Shown: in pieces, positions 34,298 to 46,994 of the stretch
Numbering within the stretch: the stretch's first letter is position 1
How the letters are laid out: each line of letters starts with the position of its first letter
Assembly (NCBI GenBank): GCA_014529385.2
Contig: CM043954.1
Coordinates: 99,693,747 to 99,757,746 of the forward strand
Direction: 5' to 3'
Length of the DNA stretch: 64,000 nucleotides
Source of the DNA: Adiantum capillus-veneris
Lineage: Eukaryota; Streptophyta; Polypodiopsida; Polypodiales; Pteridaceae
Position numbers and translations under genes: made by a program
Notes under the pieces: model-generated
What the model was told of the DNA's origin: nothing
Seen by the model: the letters and a program-made list of their open reading frames with translations, nothing else
Databases searched by the model: none

Positions 34298-36288
34298 AAA
34301 ACCTTAGGTAGATGACCGAGACTAATCCTTGAGGATTGGGATTTTTGGCTTGCCAAGAGTCTCGCTTTACATTTAGATAGGATCAGAGGGTGGAGGACTC
34401 TCTAGGTCTTAGAGGGAGTCTAGGAAGTGTGTGTCTGGCCTAGATCCTTCGACTTAGGTAGATGAGGTAGACTTAGGTAGTTTTAGGTGGTAGTCGAGTT
34501 CTAGGGTAAGATTTGGAGTGGTAGAAGCGGTGAGAGGAGAGCTTGAGAGTCCGGAGAGGCCAAAAAGCAACCAAAAACACCATTTACACCATTTTACATG
34601 ATAAGTAGGAGTAGAGTAAGTAGGACATCATGATTCAGGATCTAGAGCATTTCATGCATGTACACTTGCTTGGGAAAGTCATTACAAGTTTTTAAAAGAT
34701 GCAAAAAGACGCAAAAGTGTGTTTGAAAGCCTAATTGAAGTCCAAAAGTTACTGTAAGTGTTTCTAATAGATCTACAGAGCATCAGGAGCATTCCTGTCA
34801 GAAATTTTTTTAATTTTAAGCCAAGAGACATCCTACGCGTAGGATGTCTACAGGCTAATCTGGAAGGAATTTTGGGATTTTGAGTTGACTAGTATGTTCA
34901 GAAGGTAGGGTTTACCCTAATTTCAACTGGAAAGTGGAAATTTGGCCATATATTGACAGGATAAGGCCAGATAGACTGAAATTGCCAGACATCCTACCCA
35001 AATAGTACCAAAACATTATTTTGAGACCAAAACCTATGGAATTGTAATGGATCATTGAAGCTAGATGTTGGTGCATTCGAGGATAGCTTCAAGGGAAGAG
35101 ACATTATTTTCTACTCTGAGACACATCAAAATCCCGGCGTCACACTTCCTTGAGTGACGGGATACGATTGGGAGACCACTTGTAGACAGAAAAGAGGTAA
35201 GATTAGAGCATAGAGAACGTGGGTAAAGAGGTGTGGTATTGTTCGGGGATATATTGAGTGACTGAAAGGGGTTTCACCTCATTTGGGTGAGAAAATTGGA
35301 TTCAAAGCGGACTTTAGTACTTTTGACTGAAAAAGGCAAGAACAACTGAAATTTGGGACTTTTGACATCCAAACCAAAATCTAAGCATACCACTGGGTTA
35401 CTGACATCAAGGGGAAGCTGTGGGACAAGTCTGGGATCAAACAGGCAAAAAAAGACATCCTACGCGTAGGATGTCTTCTTAGTGATTTTGGACTTCAAAC
35501 TGAATTTTGAGTATACCAAAGTGATCAGCAACTCAAGGGGAGCCTGGGCTTTGAGTTTGAAGCCAATCTGATGAAAAAGACATCCTACGCGTAGGATGTC
35601 TAATGCAAGAAATTGAAGCCAAAATTTGACTTTGAGCATAGTAAGGTGTTGTATAGCCTAAGACAAGCCTCCTAGTCAATTTTGGTCCAATTTGGAGTTG
35701 ATTAGACTGATCGATATCAGCAACAGGCTGTCGGAACAGATTTCTGACTCATTGACCAGCTAATAGGTGTCCAAATCAAAAAGTAAAAGCAGCTGTAAGC
35801 TCAGCACAACAAGGGGAAACCACAGTGCAAAAATCCAGGATAAACACAGCAGGAGACATCCTACGCGTAGGATGTCTATTGGGGCATACTGCAAAGAAAA
35901 TTTGACCTGGCATAGACAGTGAGATTCTATTGGGCTTAGGGATTCCAGAACTTCTTTCAGAAGTGAATTTGGACCTTGTTTGCCCATTTGACGAAGCAAA
36001 GACTGAATTCAAACTTTGTCGTGTAAATTGACCAACATTTGAGGGTAGGATTATTTCAGATTAGCATACCTAATCCAGAACATCAGCAGTGTATAAAATA
36101 CAGTAGTGGTGAGATTAACTCTCCAGTTATATCAATCATTACTAAGATAACCTCTAGCAGATAAATGCTTTGATTTGATTGTGCCGAAATTAAAACGCTT
36201 GTGTACAGGTATATTCAGCAACAAAGCAAGAAATTGTGCAGAAACTGACCCTTTCCAAGGTGATTGGTTGGATTTGTGATAAATTGCA
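34298..36288 (+). other. Long leader of element B
   Basis: Two kilobases without a convincing gene. It holds the first palindrome array in diverged repeat units. A TATA-like TGTATAAAATAC near 36091 lies about 200 bp before gag. Confidence 0.6.
34826..35877 (+). repeat. Palindrome array 1 (four perfect 24-bp copies)
   Basis: AGACATCCTACG followed by its exact reverse complement occurs at 34826-34849, 35453-35476, 35578-35601 and 35854-35877. Each copy is a perfect 24-bp palindrome centred on the MluI/CGCG core ACGCGT. Flanks are only loosely similar (CAAGGGGAAGCTGTGGG versus CAAGGGGAGCCTGGGC). A lone half-site lies at 34987-34997. Confidence 0.97.
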
Positions 36289-37110
36289 TTGATAAGTTTG
36301 ATGAATTTAAGATCAGGAAGATACATTGTTAGAGACCAGAAGGTGGCAGGTGACCAAGGTAGCTTAGTGTCCACCGAAGAGAGTGTAACTCAGGCAAGGC
36401 TCGATCCGCTAGCACCGATTATTGAGGAAGGTAGTGAGACTGACACTTCGTCAGACAAATATTTCTTCATGATGGGTAGTCAATAGCCAGGAGGTTTCAC
36501 CTATGATGGACCTATGCGAGGAGGAAGCACCTCCCAAAAACCTTTGAATGATTCCAAGCTCACGGTGATCTTCTTAGAGGGAACAAACTCGAGAGGAGCC
36601 CTAGTCTATTCTAGCTATCGAGGCCGCAAGGGCATTTGTATCAAAGAGAGGCCAGCTCAAAGATTGGAGATAATCCGAGTGTATGATGATGGAGATAGAT
36701 TCCGAGAAGAAAAGAGGAACCACTATGTAATAGTTAGCAACCTTGAAGATTACAACAGATATGGAGATAACGTTGTGAAAGGGAAAATGGTTTCAGAAGC
36801 TCAAGAACCGCCACCAAAAATTGATCGGCCCGGAGCTATTTTTATGTATGATAAGAAAACAACCAGGGTTCCAACTTATAACGAGAACGTGGGAATCTAC
36901 AAGCATGAGAGTGAGGGTATAGTCTCTTACTTTTGCAACAAAGAACCATACATAAACGAATTAAGCAAAGACAAGGTTCTTTACTTATTCTCTTAAGAAA
37001 TTGCTACGGGGAAGGGCATAGTTTTTGTTGATAGATACGGGCGAGAATACCAACGTATTCTCCCAGAGGAAGTAGAGAGGGCAACAGGTTCCAGGAGCAT
37101 CAGCATATGC
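36289..37110 (+). pseudogene. Gag N-terminal region of element B
   Basis: One frame starts MISLMNLRSGRYIV; the second Met at 36301 may be the true start, as NLRSGR-like starts are common in plant Gypsy Gag. It is broken by TAG 36484-36486 and TAA 36994-36996, then continues to a TGA near 37111. It encodes a hydrophilic domain with LTVIFLEGTNSRGALVYSSYRGRKG, PGAIFMYDKK and GREYQRILPEEV. I know no named domain for it. The next part of Gag lies in another frame, so at least one indel separates them. Confidence 0.6.
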
Positions 37111-37111
37111 C

Positions 37112-39607
37112 CCTGAGGAAGTGCCAAGAGCCTCCCACACCCCAAGCAAGTCAACGAATCCTTTTTCAGATGAGTATGACACAACCTCACATTCCACCCG
37201 ACCGTAAGCATTCAACAACCAAGACCAACCAGCAAACCAACCATCATTGCAGGCATGGCTTCGACAGAGTGCAACAATGGAACCAGACCAAAACCGAGAT
37301 GGTTATCAAGACGCACGAGGACTCAGGGATTTGCAAGAACCACCACTCTATTCAAGGAATCAGGCAGAGAGTAAGCCAAAGACTCAAGGGTCAACAGAGC
37401 CTGGAGGACCACCCTTAGAACGAGTTCAAAGAGAAGAACCACCTCCAGCGAGAACCGTTAGAAATTATGGCTTAGGAGCACCATTGGGAGAGAAACCAGC
37501 CTATTACAGAAGGCTTGAGGAGGTATATCGACTAGGACGGGGGGATCCAATGATGAGGTTTGTAGACCATCGAAGAATTAGACCTTCTCAAGTGCAAACA
37601 TGGGTAAACAAGAAATACAAAGGAAGCAGAGACCCAAGAGATCATGTAGCAGCCTTTGTGCGTGTAATTAGAGCCGAAGGGGTGTTAGAGTTTCCTACCC
37701 AATTTGCAAGGTTTGGACTAACCCTAGAGGATGATGCTGCCACTTGGTTTGACTTTGTAGAGCGTAGAGACTTTGAGTCTATGGAGGAAGTGTTTGACGA
37801 GTTTATCGAGGAATTCTCACAAAGGGGAATAGCTCATAATACCTTCTCACAGATCCATAAATTCAAACAGAAAGATGGAGAATCTGTACGAAAGGCAGCC
37901 TTAAGACTAAAAAGATATGTTAAGTTCTGTCCTGTTGAAGAACTGCCAACTCAGTCCAGACTTATGCTGATATTCATCCAAGGACTAAGGAATGCAGATC
38001 TCTAGAAAGACTTCCATATGAAGAGGAGCACGACGTTGAATGAGTTGACCGAGGAGGCTCTTTACCTTGTGGACAATTGTGCAGTTTACAAAGAAGGGGA
38101 GTTCAAGGACCTTGATGACGATTGGTCTTCACAGCAAAGTGGAAGCAAGTCTTCTAAGACAGCACCGAAAGGAGAAGCAGCTGTAAACCAGGAGCAGATC
38201 GTAGATGAAGTGCTAAAAAAGATCAACTTGTACGCCAAACCCCAGGCTAAACAGCCCAAGTGGTGTGCTATTGAACAAAAATGGACAGACCATGGGACCG
38301 AGGAATGTTATTATAACAAGGGATATGTGAGAGAAAGACCTTACGCTCCCCAAGCTCCAGTAGCTTTCCCTCAAGTTCCACCGATGCCTAGATATCAAGC
38401 AGGCAACTTACCAGGACCTGTAGGTGTAGAAAGACCACAACCGGTGTTGGGGCAACAACCACCCCTACCAAGATTACGACCAGTTGGTATAAGATACGCA
38501 CCAATAGTAACTGAATCATAGGATAAGGCTTTGGTACCTATGCATGCATATTATGAAGATCCAAATGGATATGCGGCAAACCCTGTCGATTATCCACCAG
38601 AAGAACCCTCGACCCCAGAACCATGGAGCATGATAGGAAACACAGGACCACCAACTGCTACACAGGCAGCAAGAGAAGGAAGATATAGCTGAGATGAACG
38701 AACATTGTTGTTCATAGCCAATGGAGGCATGGGCGGACAGAGACATGCTTACCAACAAAGAGGAGCTGAAGGAGCACCTCAACAACCCAAGGGATCCTAT
38801 TACAAGTGTGGTGGAGACCATTGGCTGAGAGATTTTCCTCATGATGAAATCATTAGAGTCAATGCGTATTGCCCAGAATGTGGAATTACTCATTTGATTC
38901 CCAATTTCCCTAAAAACCCAAGCAAAGGAGCAAAAACCACCTTGAACATGTTAGAAACAGTACCGTCCAGTGGAGGATCGAAAAATGAAACAATCATACC
39001 TATTCAGGCGGTAACACGAGCCCAAGCTCAAAGAAGGACGAATGAACCCATAGTTGAAGAACCAAAAACCGATGCCCAAAGTTTAGAAACGAAGAATCAG
39101 AGAAGCACTTGGAAAGCTAGAAAGGCGCGTATGAAAGCCAGGAAAGAACGAGATCAAACAGCCCTATCCGAGGAGTTGAAACATACAAAGGACAGATTGG
39201 AGCGGTTAGAGGATCTAGCTAGCTTAAGCTCACACACCACAGAAACCATAACACCCAAGGAAATAGCAGAGCCCAAAAGTGCAGGATCAAGAGGATCTGT
39301 ACTGGCAGACAAGGTAAATGAGCAGTTGGATGCGCTTCTAAAAGCTTATGAAGCTCGACTTAAAAAGAACCAAACACAGGAGCAAAGGTGGATGACTTAT
39401 CCATATGCAGAAATAGAAAAAACAGAGATTGGATATGTGTAAAAAGATGATCGAGATGGCTCAATCATTGATGGAAGACCGCCGGGTAAACTTGCAAATT
39501 GGCATGAGGCACCAGCTCCAACCCCTATCCAACCAACTTTAGAAAAACATGTGGAAACAAAGGAAAGACTCACTAACAGGGATTTTAATTACGCGATGAT
39601 GCATTTT
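37112..39607 (+). pseudogene. Gag core, zinc knuckles and linker of element B
   Basis: A single frame with stops near 37203 (TAA), 38003 (TAG), 38519 (TAG), 38690 (TGA) and 39440 (TAA), and no frameshift. A typical Retrotrans_gag core spans about 37560-38005: QVQTWVNKKYKG, LTLEDDAATWFDFV, FIEEFSQRG and IQGLRNADL. Two CCHC-like knuckles follow, both damaged: YKCGGDHWLRDFPHD (first and last Cys replaced) and CPECGITHLIPNFPKNP (last Cys replaced). A basic coiled-coil segment, KARKARMKARKERDQ...KDRLERLEDL, lies near 39100-39230. The frame is cut by the hAT insertion at about 39608. Confidence 0.8.
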
Positions 39608-39825
39608 GTTAAATGTTAATTATTGTTGTTATTATCACTATTTTTTTCATGTTAATAACATATCTAATGTCATGACTTATGAAAACCGGTAGAAAACGTA
39701 GAACCGGCAGGACAACCAACAATCCCGACAGGCCCGACGGGTTTATGATGAAACCCGGCGGGCAAGGCGGGACAAGCAAGAATCCCGCCGGACCCGTCAT
39801 GTACCCCCTCCATATTTGGCGGCTC

Positions 39826-39833
39826 TATATAAC
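39826..39833 (+). promoter_or_regulatory. TATA box of the transposase gene
   Basis: TATATAAC lies downstream of the GC-rich subterminal motifs and about 80 bp before a putative splice donor at 39910/39911. Confidence 0.6.
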
Positions 39834-39949
39834 CCTGTAGTAGACATCACATCACATCACCTCTTCCTCTAAATTTGGTCATCCTTTAAAATTTAGAAGA
39901 AAAACTAAAGGTAAAAAAATGAATAGTCTTTAAACAAAATTAAAACTTA

Positions 39950-40710
39950 ATGTAACTCTGATCATGGATCATTAGTTCTTTTTTGGACTGAACTGATTCT
40001 TGAAAGGAGGTAGAAAGGTGAATCTTTGGGTCGGTATCTCTACATTTGGGATGGACTAATCTCATGTTTGGTTCACTGTTATATTTGCTAAATTGATTGC
40101 TATATTGATTAGAACTTCTATCATGGGTCATTAGTTCTTTTTTGGATTGAACTGATTCTTGAAAAGAGATAGAACGGTGAATCTTTGGGTCGATATCTCT
40201 ACTTTTGGGATGGACTGATCACATGTTTGATTCACCATTGTATTTGCTTGCTATTCCAATTAGAGCTCCAATCATGGGTCATTAGTTCTTTTTTGGACTG
40301 GATTGATTCATGAAAGGAGGTAGAAAGGTGAATCTTTGGGTCGATATCTCTACTTTTGGGATGGACTGATCACATGTTTGATTCACCGCTGTATTTGCTT
40401 GCTATTCCGATTAGAGCTCCAATCATAGGTCATTAGTTCTTTTTTGGACTTGACTGATTCATGAAAGGAGGTAGGAAGGTGAATCTTTGTTTCGATATCT
40501 CTACTTTTGGGATGGACTGATCACATGTTTGATTCACCGCTGTATTTGCTTGCTATTTGGATTAGAGCTCCAATCATGGGTCATTAGTTCTTTTTTGGAC
40601 TGGACTGATTCATGAAAGGGGTAGGAAGGTGAATCTTTGGGTCGATATCTCTACTTTTGGGATGGACTGATCACATATTTGATTCACCATTGTATTTGCT
40701 TGCTCATGTT
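39950..40710 (+). repeat. Five tandem repeats of about 151 bp in the transposase 5' UTR intron
   Basis: GGTCATTAGTTCTTTTTTGG recurs at about 39966, 40126, 40277, 40428 and 40578. The array lies between a donor-like AAAG/GTAAAA (39911) and an acceptor-like TATTGCAG/G (40846), so it probably sits inside a 936-bp intron. Confidence 0.85.
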
Positions 40711-40859
40711 TGAGTAGATTGAGGTTTATTCCCTTCAGGCTTCACTACTACGCTTGTGTGTGATATTGATTATAACACTAATGTTTGGTTTGAATAATAC
40801 TTGAAAGAAGAGATAGCATACTGAGCTATGTTTATTGGTATTGCAGGAATCCAATAAGT

Positions 40860-43152
40860 ATGTCTTCCACCGGGAATGTGAGCGGTGATGTTGGTGTCTC
40901 AAGCCTGGCTTCCTTGAGGAGACCTCCTACCTCGATGCCAGGTCCTGCTTCCTAGGGCACCACTTCGCAGGGCGAGCGAAAGGCAGGTGGAAAAAGTCCA
41001 GGACCCGAGTGGAGTTTTGCCACAAATTTAAATAAGTATCAAGATTGGAAATGTAACTTTTGTGGCGAAGAGAAATCTCGAGGAGCACCAAGAATAAGGG
41101 ATCATTTGCTAGGTGACAATACCAGAATCCAAGGAGGAAAGTGCAAGGGCTTAGGTGCAGAAGAAGAAGCTATGCGCTTAAAAGCTTTAATTGGTAAGCT
41201 AATTTCCACGAGCAAAAGATCAAAACTCTCTACTTTCGACCATGACACCCCGGTATCGATAAGATCAAACCAGTATGAGGGATCATTGGGTGTAACGCCC
41301 ACCAATGAAAGCACTCAAAGCAGGGAACCAACTTCTCATATCAATGGAACTACACCTCCAAACCATGGATCTCTTGACTTTTAGGTAGGATCGTCAAAAA
41401 TTAGACAGTTTAGCTTACAGACGAGCTTCAAAACGCTTGCCTTAGAAGAAGCACAACTTGCTCTAGCTAGAGCCGTCTATTTCACTGGGGGATCATTGGC
41501 CATTGTCACCCGTGATGCATGGAAGTCAGCTTGGAAACGCATTGGGGAGTATGGTGCTTGATTTACCCCTCCAACATATCACCATATGAGAAACCAACTG
41601 TTGGATAAATGTTACACAAGCACACAACACGATATTCAAAGGGTAATATTAAATGCAGCAGAACAATCTGGATACACCATAGTTAGTGATGGTTGGTCCA
41701 ACATTCAAAGGTGGCCATTGATCAACATCATGCTTGTATGTCCTCGTGGTCAATTTTTTATCAAAGCTATGGATAGCTCTGGTCAAATAAAGTCTGGCAG
41801 TTTTATAGCTGACATCATTGGCGACGCAGTTGAGGAACTTGGAAAAGAAAATGTTGTCCAAGTAATCATGGACAATGCCAAAAATTGCAGGGCTACAGGT
41901 AGGATACTTGAATGTCACTTCTCTCACCTATATACTGCTGGCTGCAGTACACACAGCTTGAACTTGGTATTGCAAGATTGGTATAAGAGGGAGGACACAG
42001 AGTGGTTCAAATGATAGTAGACAATGCTCGCTTAATAGTCAAGTTTGTTTTGAAGCATCAGGGGGTTCTTGACATGTATCGTCAAAGGATGTCTACTATG
42101 TTAAAACTGCCGTGCGAAACTAGATTTTGCACCAACTACTATACGGTAGAATCACTAATAAAAAATAAGAATGCTGTGATGGAGACATTTGTTTGTGCCA
42201 CTTTTTCAGAATGGGAGGCCGATCAAAGGGAGAAGATAAAAAGCAAAATAGGGGTGATAAGAGATCTACTAGCTGATCGCCACTTCTGGAGGATGTGGTG
42301 GATGTGCACAATGTCATGATGCCAATTATGCTCGCATTACGCCAACTAAATTCTGCGTTGCCTAACATAGGTAAGGTGTGGATGGCTTGGTGGACTGTTC
42401 AAGAAAGCCTTGCAAATCCAGAGGAGCCCCAGGAGCCAATTGTGAAGCCTTGGAAGACACCATTCACTCAAAAGTGGAGAGAAATTTTGAGAAAGTATGT
42501 GCATGGTCGATGGGTTGGAGCACATAGTCCACTACACAGCGTAGCTTTCTTATTGGATCCAGAGTATTGGGCAATGGAAATAGAGAAACTTGATGAGGAG
42601 GTGCTGGAAGACTTTTATGATGTGATAGACAGGTTTTATGATGATCCTGATGAGCATTCATCACCTGTTACTGATCTTACGAAGTTTAAACTCAAAGAGG
42701 GTAAGTTTGGTACAGAATTTGTGCAGAAACTTGCCATAGAGCAACCAGCGTGGAAGTGGTGGATGACGAATGGTGGTAGTGCACCCACCCTTAAACGCCT
42801 AGCTGTTAGAATCCTAGCCCAATGTGCATCCAATTCAAGTTCTGAGAGAAACTGGAGTACATATAAATATGTACATTCCACCATCAGAAACCGCCTTCTA
42901 AATTCAAGAGCTGAAAAATTGGTGTATATGTACTGCAACCATCGGCTATTGGCAAGAGTGCAAGTTGAGAACTACAAAGAGGAGATGCCGCGCTAGACTT
43001 ATGATGTAACCAATGATGAGGTGGACGAAGATAGTGAGATGCAAGGGGAATCTCATGAAGTAGAAACTACATGTACTTTAGAAGAGATTGAAGAGAATTT
43101 GGAAATTGAACCAACTTTGACCCGTCGCAACAAGCGACGGTGGTTTAATTAA
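40860..43152 (+). pseudogene. hAT transposase (BED-like finger, DUF659, dimerisation domain)
   Basis: ATG at 40860 lies 14 bp after a splice acceptor. A BED-type finger, WKCNFCGEE...RIRDHLL, lies near 41050-41110. The DUF659/RNase H-like core has SDGWSN (first catalytic Asp), VIMDNAKNC (second Asp) and the C-x-x-H in AGCSTHSLNLVLQ near 41940. The C-terminal hAT dimerisation block, SSSERNWSTYKYVHS...KLVYMYCNHR, lies near 42840-42950. In-frame stops: TAG 40953, TAG 41382, TGA about 41559, TAG 42994. Frameshifts near 42005 and 42295. The gene is inactive in this copy. Confidence 0.9.
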
Positions 43153-43440
43153 TAGATTATCGAATCCATTGAGTGACTTTTGTTTAAGTTCAAAAACTGT
43201 TTATCTTATAAGATTTTTTTATATATTTAGTTTAAGGTTTAGACATTTGCTTAATAATAAACGAAGCCCTTAAAAACCTTTACAAGGCCACAAATCACTA
43301 TTAAAGCTTCATAATATACAAAGCCCTAACAAATCTTTGCATTATCACATATCATAATTGAAGCTGAAGTGAGGACAATTCACAATTCACTAATAAATTC
43401 TCGCAAGACAACGAGTAAATGTTTTCAAATGTTACAAAAA
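43153..43440. other. Convergent 3' ends of transposase and RING-like genes
   Basis: AT-rich spacer. No gene seen. It separates the plus-strand transposase from the minus-strand RING-like gene. Confidence 0.5.
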
Positions 43441-44397
43441 CTATCCAAGTGATAGTGATTTATTTGTGAGAATATCTTCATTCTCATGTTCACGCTGACC
43501 TTTAAGCTTATTATAGTCTTCAGACATTTTGAACATTGCATATAGCTTTTTGGATATCTCATACTCACATATAGCACAATGAAAGTTATTCATCATGCTT
43601 TGCATCAAGCATGATATATGGTACATATGTCCGCATGGCAAGCTGAAGTGACCTCACCACTCATGAAAGAATGATCTACATATGGGGCAAGGACCACCGT
43701 GCTCACTAGAAGCTGGAGGTTCCTCAATAGATGTTGGGTACTCAATCAAGGTGGTAGCATTTTGTTTTTTTATAGTCGCCTCTAACTCTTTTACGTGGCG
43801 AGATAGCCCCTTCACCTCCCTTTGCAAGTCTCTATTTAGGGTTGCTTCTGCATGAGAGCCTTGTGTAGCTTGTGGTGCTTCCCTCAATTGAGTTTGAAGC
43901 TCATCCTTAACTTGGTGCACTTCCATTGATACACCATCTAGTGCCAATGACATCTCTTGCCGTGTGACGGTGATTGCACTACTGCGAATGTCCTCAACCG
44001 TCATGTGAGGTGTCCTTGAGCTGAAGTCCACTGCTTCACCCAAGACATAATGCATGTATAACATCTTGGCAAACCACAATGGACAATCCATATGATGCAT
44101 AGGATGACCCATAACATCGAGATATATGTTCTCTCCATTGTCTTGTATGTATGCATTATTGCATTGTGATAGCTTGAGTCCTCCTTTCTTGATGTTGTCA
44201 TTTGCAACGCCTGGCCATATGGATTTGACCATTTCTCGGTCAATCCTAGTGTTCACGTCTTTCCATTGTGTACCCACTGGGTTGGCCCATTGGGAGCAAT
44301 GAGCTGCAATTCGATCGGTGTCGTTCACTCCACCGTCTTGACACATGGATCTGAGATGCTCAAAAGCACGCTTAGCCCTTTGATTATCATTAGCCAT
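43441..44397 (-). pseudogene. RING-H2-like protein with coiled coil, carried by the hAT element
   Basis: ATG 44397-44395 (MANDNQRAKRAFEH) follows an acceptor-like TTAATCAG/GAT. About 315 residues are encoded. An N-terminal domain contains DGGVNDTDRIAAHCSQWANPVG and HHMDCPLWFAKMLYMHYVLG. A coiled-coil region follows: LNRDLQREVKGLSRHVKELEATIKK. The C-terminus is a zinc-finger pattern: CPIC, then CGHMYHISC, then CAIC, spaced as in RING-H2 ubiquitin ligases. One in-frame TGA (43656-43654) splits the finger; it is one C-to-T step from CGA. It may be a second transposon-encoded protein or a captured host gene. Confidence 0.65.
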
Positions 44398-44444
44398 ATC
44401 CTGATTAAACACTATACTTCAGTTACGGCATACAAACTTAATGA

Positions 44445-44588
44445 TAATCAATTGCTATAAGAGTAACCACCATTTTACGACAATCAATTGCTATAATTTT
44501 AACCAACATTTTACGACAATCAATTGATATTAGAATAACCACCATCTTACGACAATCAATTGATATAAGAGTAACCACCATTTTTTAA
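44445..44588 (-). repeat. 36-bp minisatellite, four copies
   Basis: CAATCAATTG (first copy TAATCAATTG) recurs at 44445, 44481, 44517 and 44553 with TAACCACCAT-type interiors. It lies between the RING-like gene start and the kinase-like gene end. Confidence 0.85.
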
Positions 44589-44844
44589 ATCAATGAATGA
44601 CAATCAGTGATTCCACGTGGCTTATTGCTTGAAACTTAAGAGAAAATACAAAACTCATAGAAATTTTTTTGTCTATTGAGATATAACAAAGTGTTTTTAT
44701 TACTCATACATCATCCATGGCGCATAAAACCCAATTTTTAAAAGTGCTTTTATAAGTCAAAAGTCTCAGAAAACCCTGCTTCATAAAGTACATCATATAT
44801 CCATCAAAAAAAGGCTACACTCATTTCAGAGGGAGGGCGTAAGC

Positions 44845-45093
44845 TGTTGAGATAGGCATGTCCTTCTTCAACGACTATGGGAAACATGTGCAACCCCTCT
44901 AAGCTTGACAACCATGTGTAACAAATACCTTGAATCCAATGTATGTGATGACACCTAGAAAGCTATGTGTCAGAAGGCTACATCCCTCACTATGCCTATA
45001 TATGAGGCACTTTGTACATGAATTTCTTATCAAGTATTTCTGCATCCTTTTTATCATGAATGGCTCTCTTGTTTATCCACCCTAGACCTTACA
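44845..45093 (+). repeat. 5' LTR of the non-autonomous element
   Basis: Direct copy of 46746-46994. Contains CTATATATG near 44999 as a possible TATA box. Confidence 0.95.
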
Positions 45094-46745
45094 ACTGGTA
45101 TCAGAGCATGTTAGGTTCTAGGCTAGATTAGGCATAATCTCCCTACTAGATCCATTAGCTTCTCTTTCTTGGCTAATTGATCGATTCAATTTCTTTGCAT
45201 TAGCATTTAGATTTTGCATAATTATCTTTTTAATCTCTTAGGGTTAATTTAGCCTTCAAGTGGCAGTAGAGTAGACTTTTGTGTGGAGTGCAACATTTTC
45301 CTTTGAGGTTTTCTGTGCTAAGGAGCCTGAAATTTTTCTTTGGAAGATATGATGTGGCAATGGTAGAGTGCTTTGCATTGAGGGCATTAATTGAGAAGAA
45401 CCGAGTGGGAAAACTTGTCATCAAATGAAAGCCCACTTTATTTTGCTCCACATAAAGCCATTCGGATACTATATCCGATTTCTCTCGTAATCCATACATT
45501 GCCACCAACTTCCTTGCACCATCTGTGCTTGAAACCTTACTCAAGCCACCCATATTCTCGCCAAACGTCTCTCAGCACAATCGGCTAGAGCCATCATAAT
45601 CACCCTTTGCTTCGCCAAACCTCTCACCCCCTCTGTGTGCCCAAGCTACCTGCCTCAATTAAGCCCTCAAAACTGCCCGAAGGCTTCTACTGCCGCTTGT
45701 GACCCCATCCCTGGTTGTCATTCTCAACCAATCAACGTGCTGAGCCAGCCTTCATCACACAAACACAGAGGAGCTGAATCTCAGCTGCATCATCATTTGA
45801 AACAACCAGCCCTACCTCCGTTGCCGCACGTCACCATATCAGCGCCTACTGCAATCACCATCAACTGTTGCTTGCTCGCAAATTGCCTTGCAATACCCAC
45901 ACTGTGCAGAAGCTCGTCATCACCTTCATTGTCGACAGCCACTCGCTGCATCGCCACGCCTCCAACTCACCCGACCTCTTGACCCATGCCACACAAAGCG
46001 ATGAAGCACCCTTACCTTGCTTCTTCCGGCTTTTCTGCGCCGACCTGCAAAGCTGCCCACGTAGCCTCATTTTTTTTTTGGGATAAATTGTCATTGATTT
46101 TTTTTTTTAAAGAGTGCATTCCCACACAACAAGGATTGTTCCTAAGCTTTTACACACTGTGGCGAAGCTCAAGGCACACAATCGAGCTTCAAAGCTTTTC
46201 GAAGCCTTTTGATTTCGCACATCATCACAAAGTTTTCAAACCTCAAGGCGTTTGTTTGCGATTATGGATGGTAGTAGTAGACACCTAAAAGCAGAAGATT
46301 CTGAAGACTCATTGACATCGGCAGCGAGGACAAGATCACACGACCAAACATATAGGCAAAATGAAACTATTTGTCAACAAAGGTCACTACTACCACAAGA
46401 TGATATGGCCACTTGGTTTTCAACCCCATGAAGAAACCGGCGAAAACGACATCAACCAAGCGCATAGGGCGTATGCACAACGACTTGTTAATAAAGTCAT
46501 CAATTTCTAGAACATTGTAAAGGGGACTAGACACTGAAAATTAGAGATATGGTTATCCTTTGCCTTTCATGTTTACGGGGAGGAATCATTAAGTCTATGT
46601 GACACCATGTCTGTTTGAGACCATTATTTAGTCTGTGTGACTGCCATAGTCTGTGTGACTACCCCAGTCTGTGTGACCGCTTGCCTATGTGGCATTGAGT
46701 CTAGACCCAACCTTCTTCAGTATAGTCCATGCCTAAGGGGAGGAT
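45094..46745 (+). other. Interior of the non-autonomous LTR element
   Basis: After the PBS there are only short ORFs, the longest at 45635-45982 (115 codons, Pro/Ser/His/Cys-rich, no domain). Four AGTCTGTGTGAC-like words lie in 46590-46680, just before the PPT. It may include captured host sequence, but none is identifiable. Confidence 0.6.
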
Positions 46746-46994
46746 TGTTGGGATAGGCATGTCCTTCTTCAACGACTATGGGAAACATGTGCAACCCCTC
46801 TAAGATTGACAACCATTTGTAACAAATACCTTGAATCCAATGTATGTGATGACACCTAGAAAGCTATGTGTCAGAAGGCTACATCCCTCACTATGCCTAT
46901 ATATGAGGCACTTTGTACATGAATTTCTTATCAAGTATTTCTGCATCCTTTTTATCATGAATGGCTCTCTTGTTTATCCACCCTAGACCTTACA
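46746..46994 (+). repeat. 3' LTR of the non-autonomous element
   Basis: Copy of 44845-45093, followed by the TAAGC duplication. Confidence 0.95.

Larger units (their letters stand above)
44845..46994 (+). mobile_element. Non-autonomous LTR retrotransposon inside the kinase-like gene
   Basis: Two 249-bp LTRs (44845-45093 and 46746-46994) start TGTTGxGATAGG and end CCTTACA. By eye they differ at three positions. Target duplication TAAGC is present at 44840-44844 and 46995-46999. A PBS TGGTATCAGAGC follows LTR 1 (45096-45107) and AAGGGGAGGAT precedes LTR 2. The 1.65-kb interior has no gag or pol. It is a small, mobilised-in-trans type element, probably Copia-dependent. Confidence 0.92.

Noticed and set aside
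34826-35877. Spaced identical palindromes resembling a CRISPR array
   Set aside because: Spacers range from about 100 to 600 bp, there are no cas genes, and the context is a plant retrotransposon leader.
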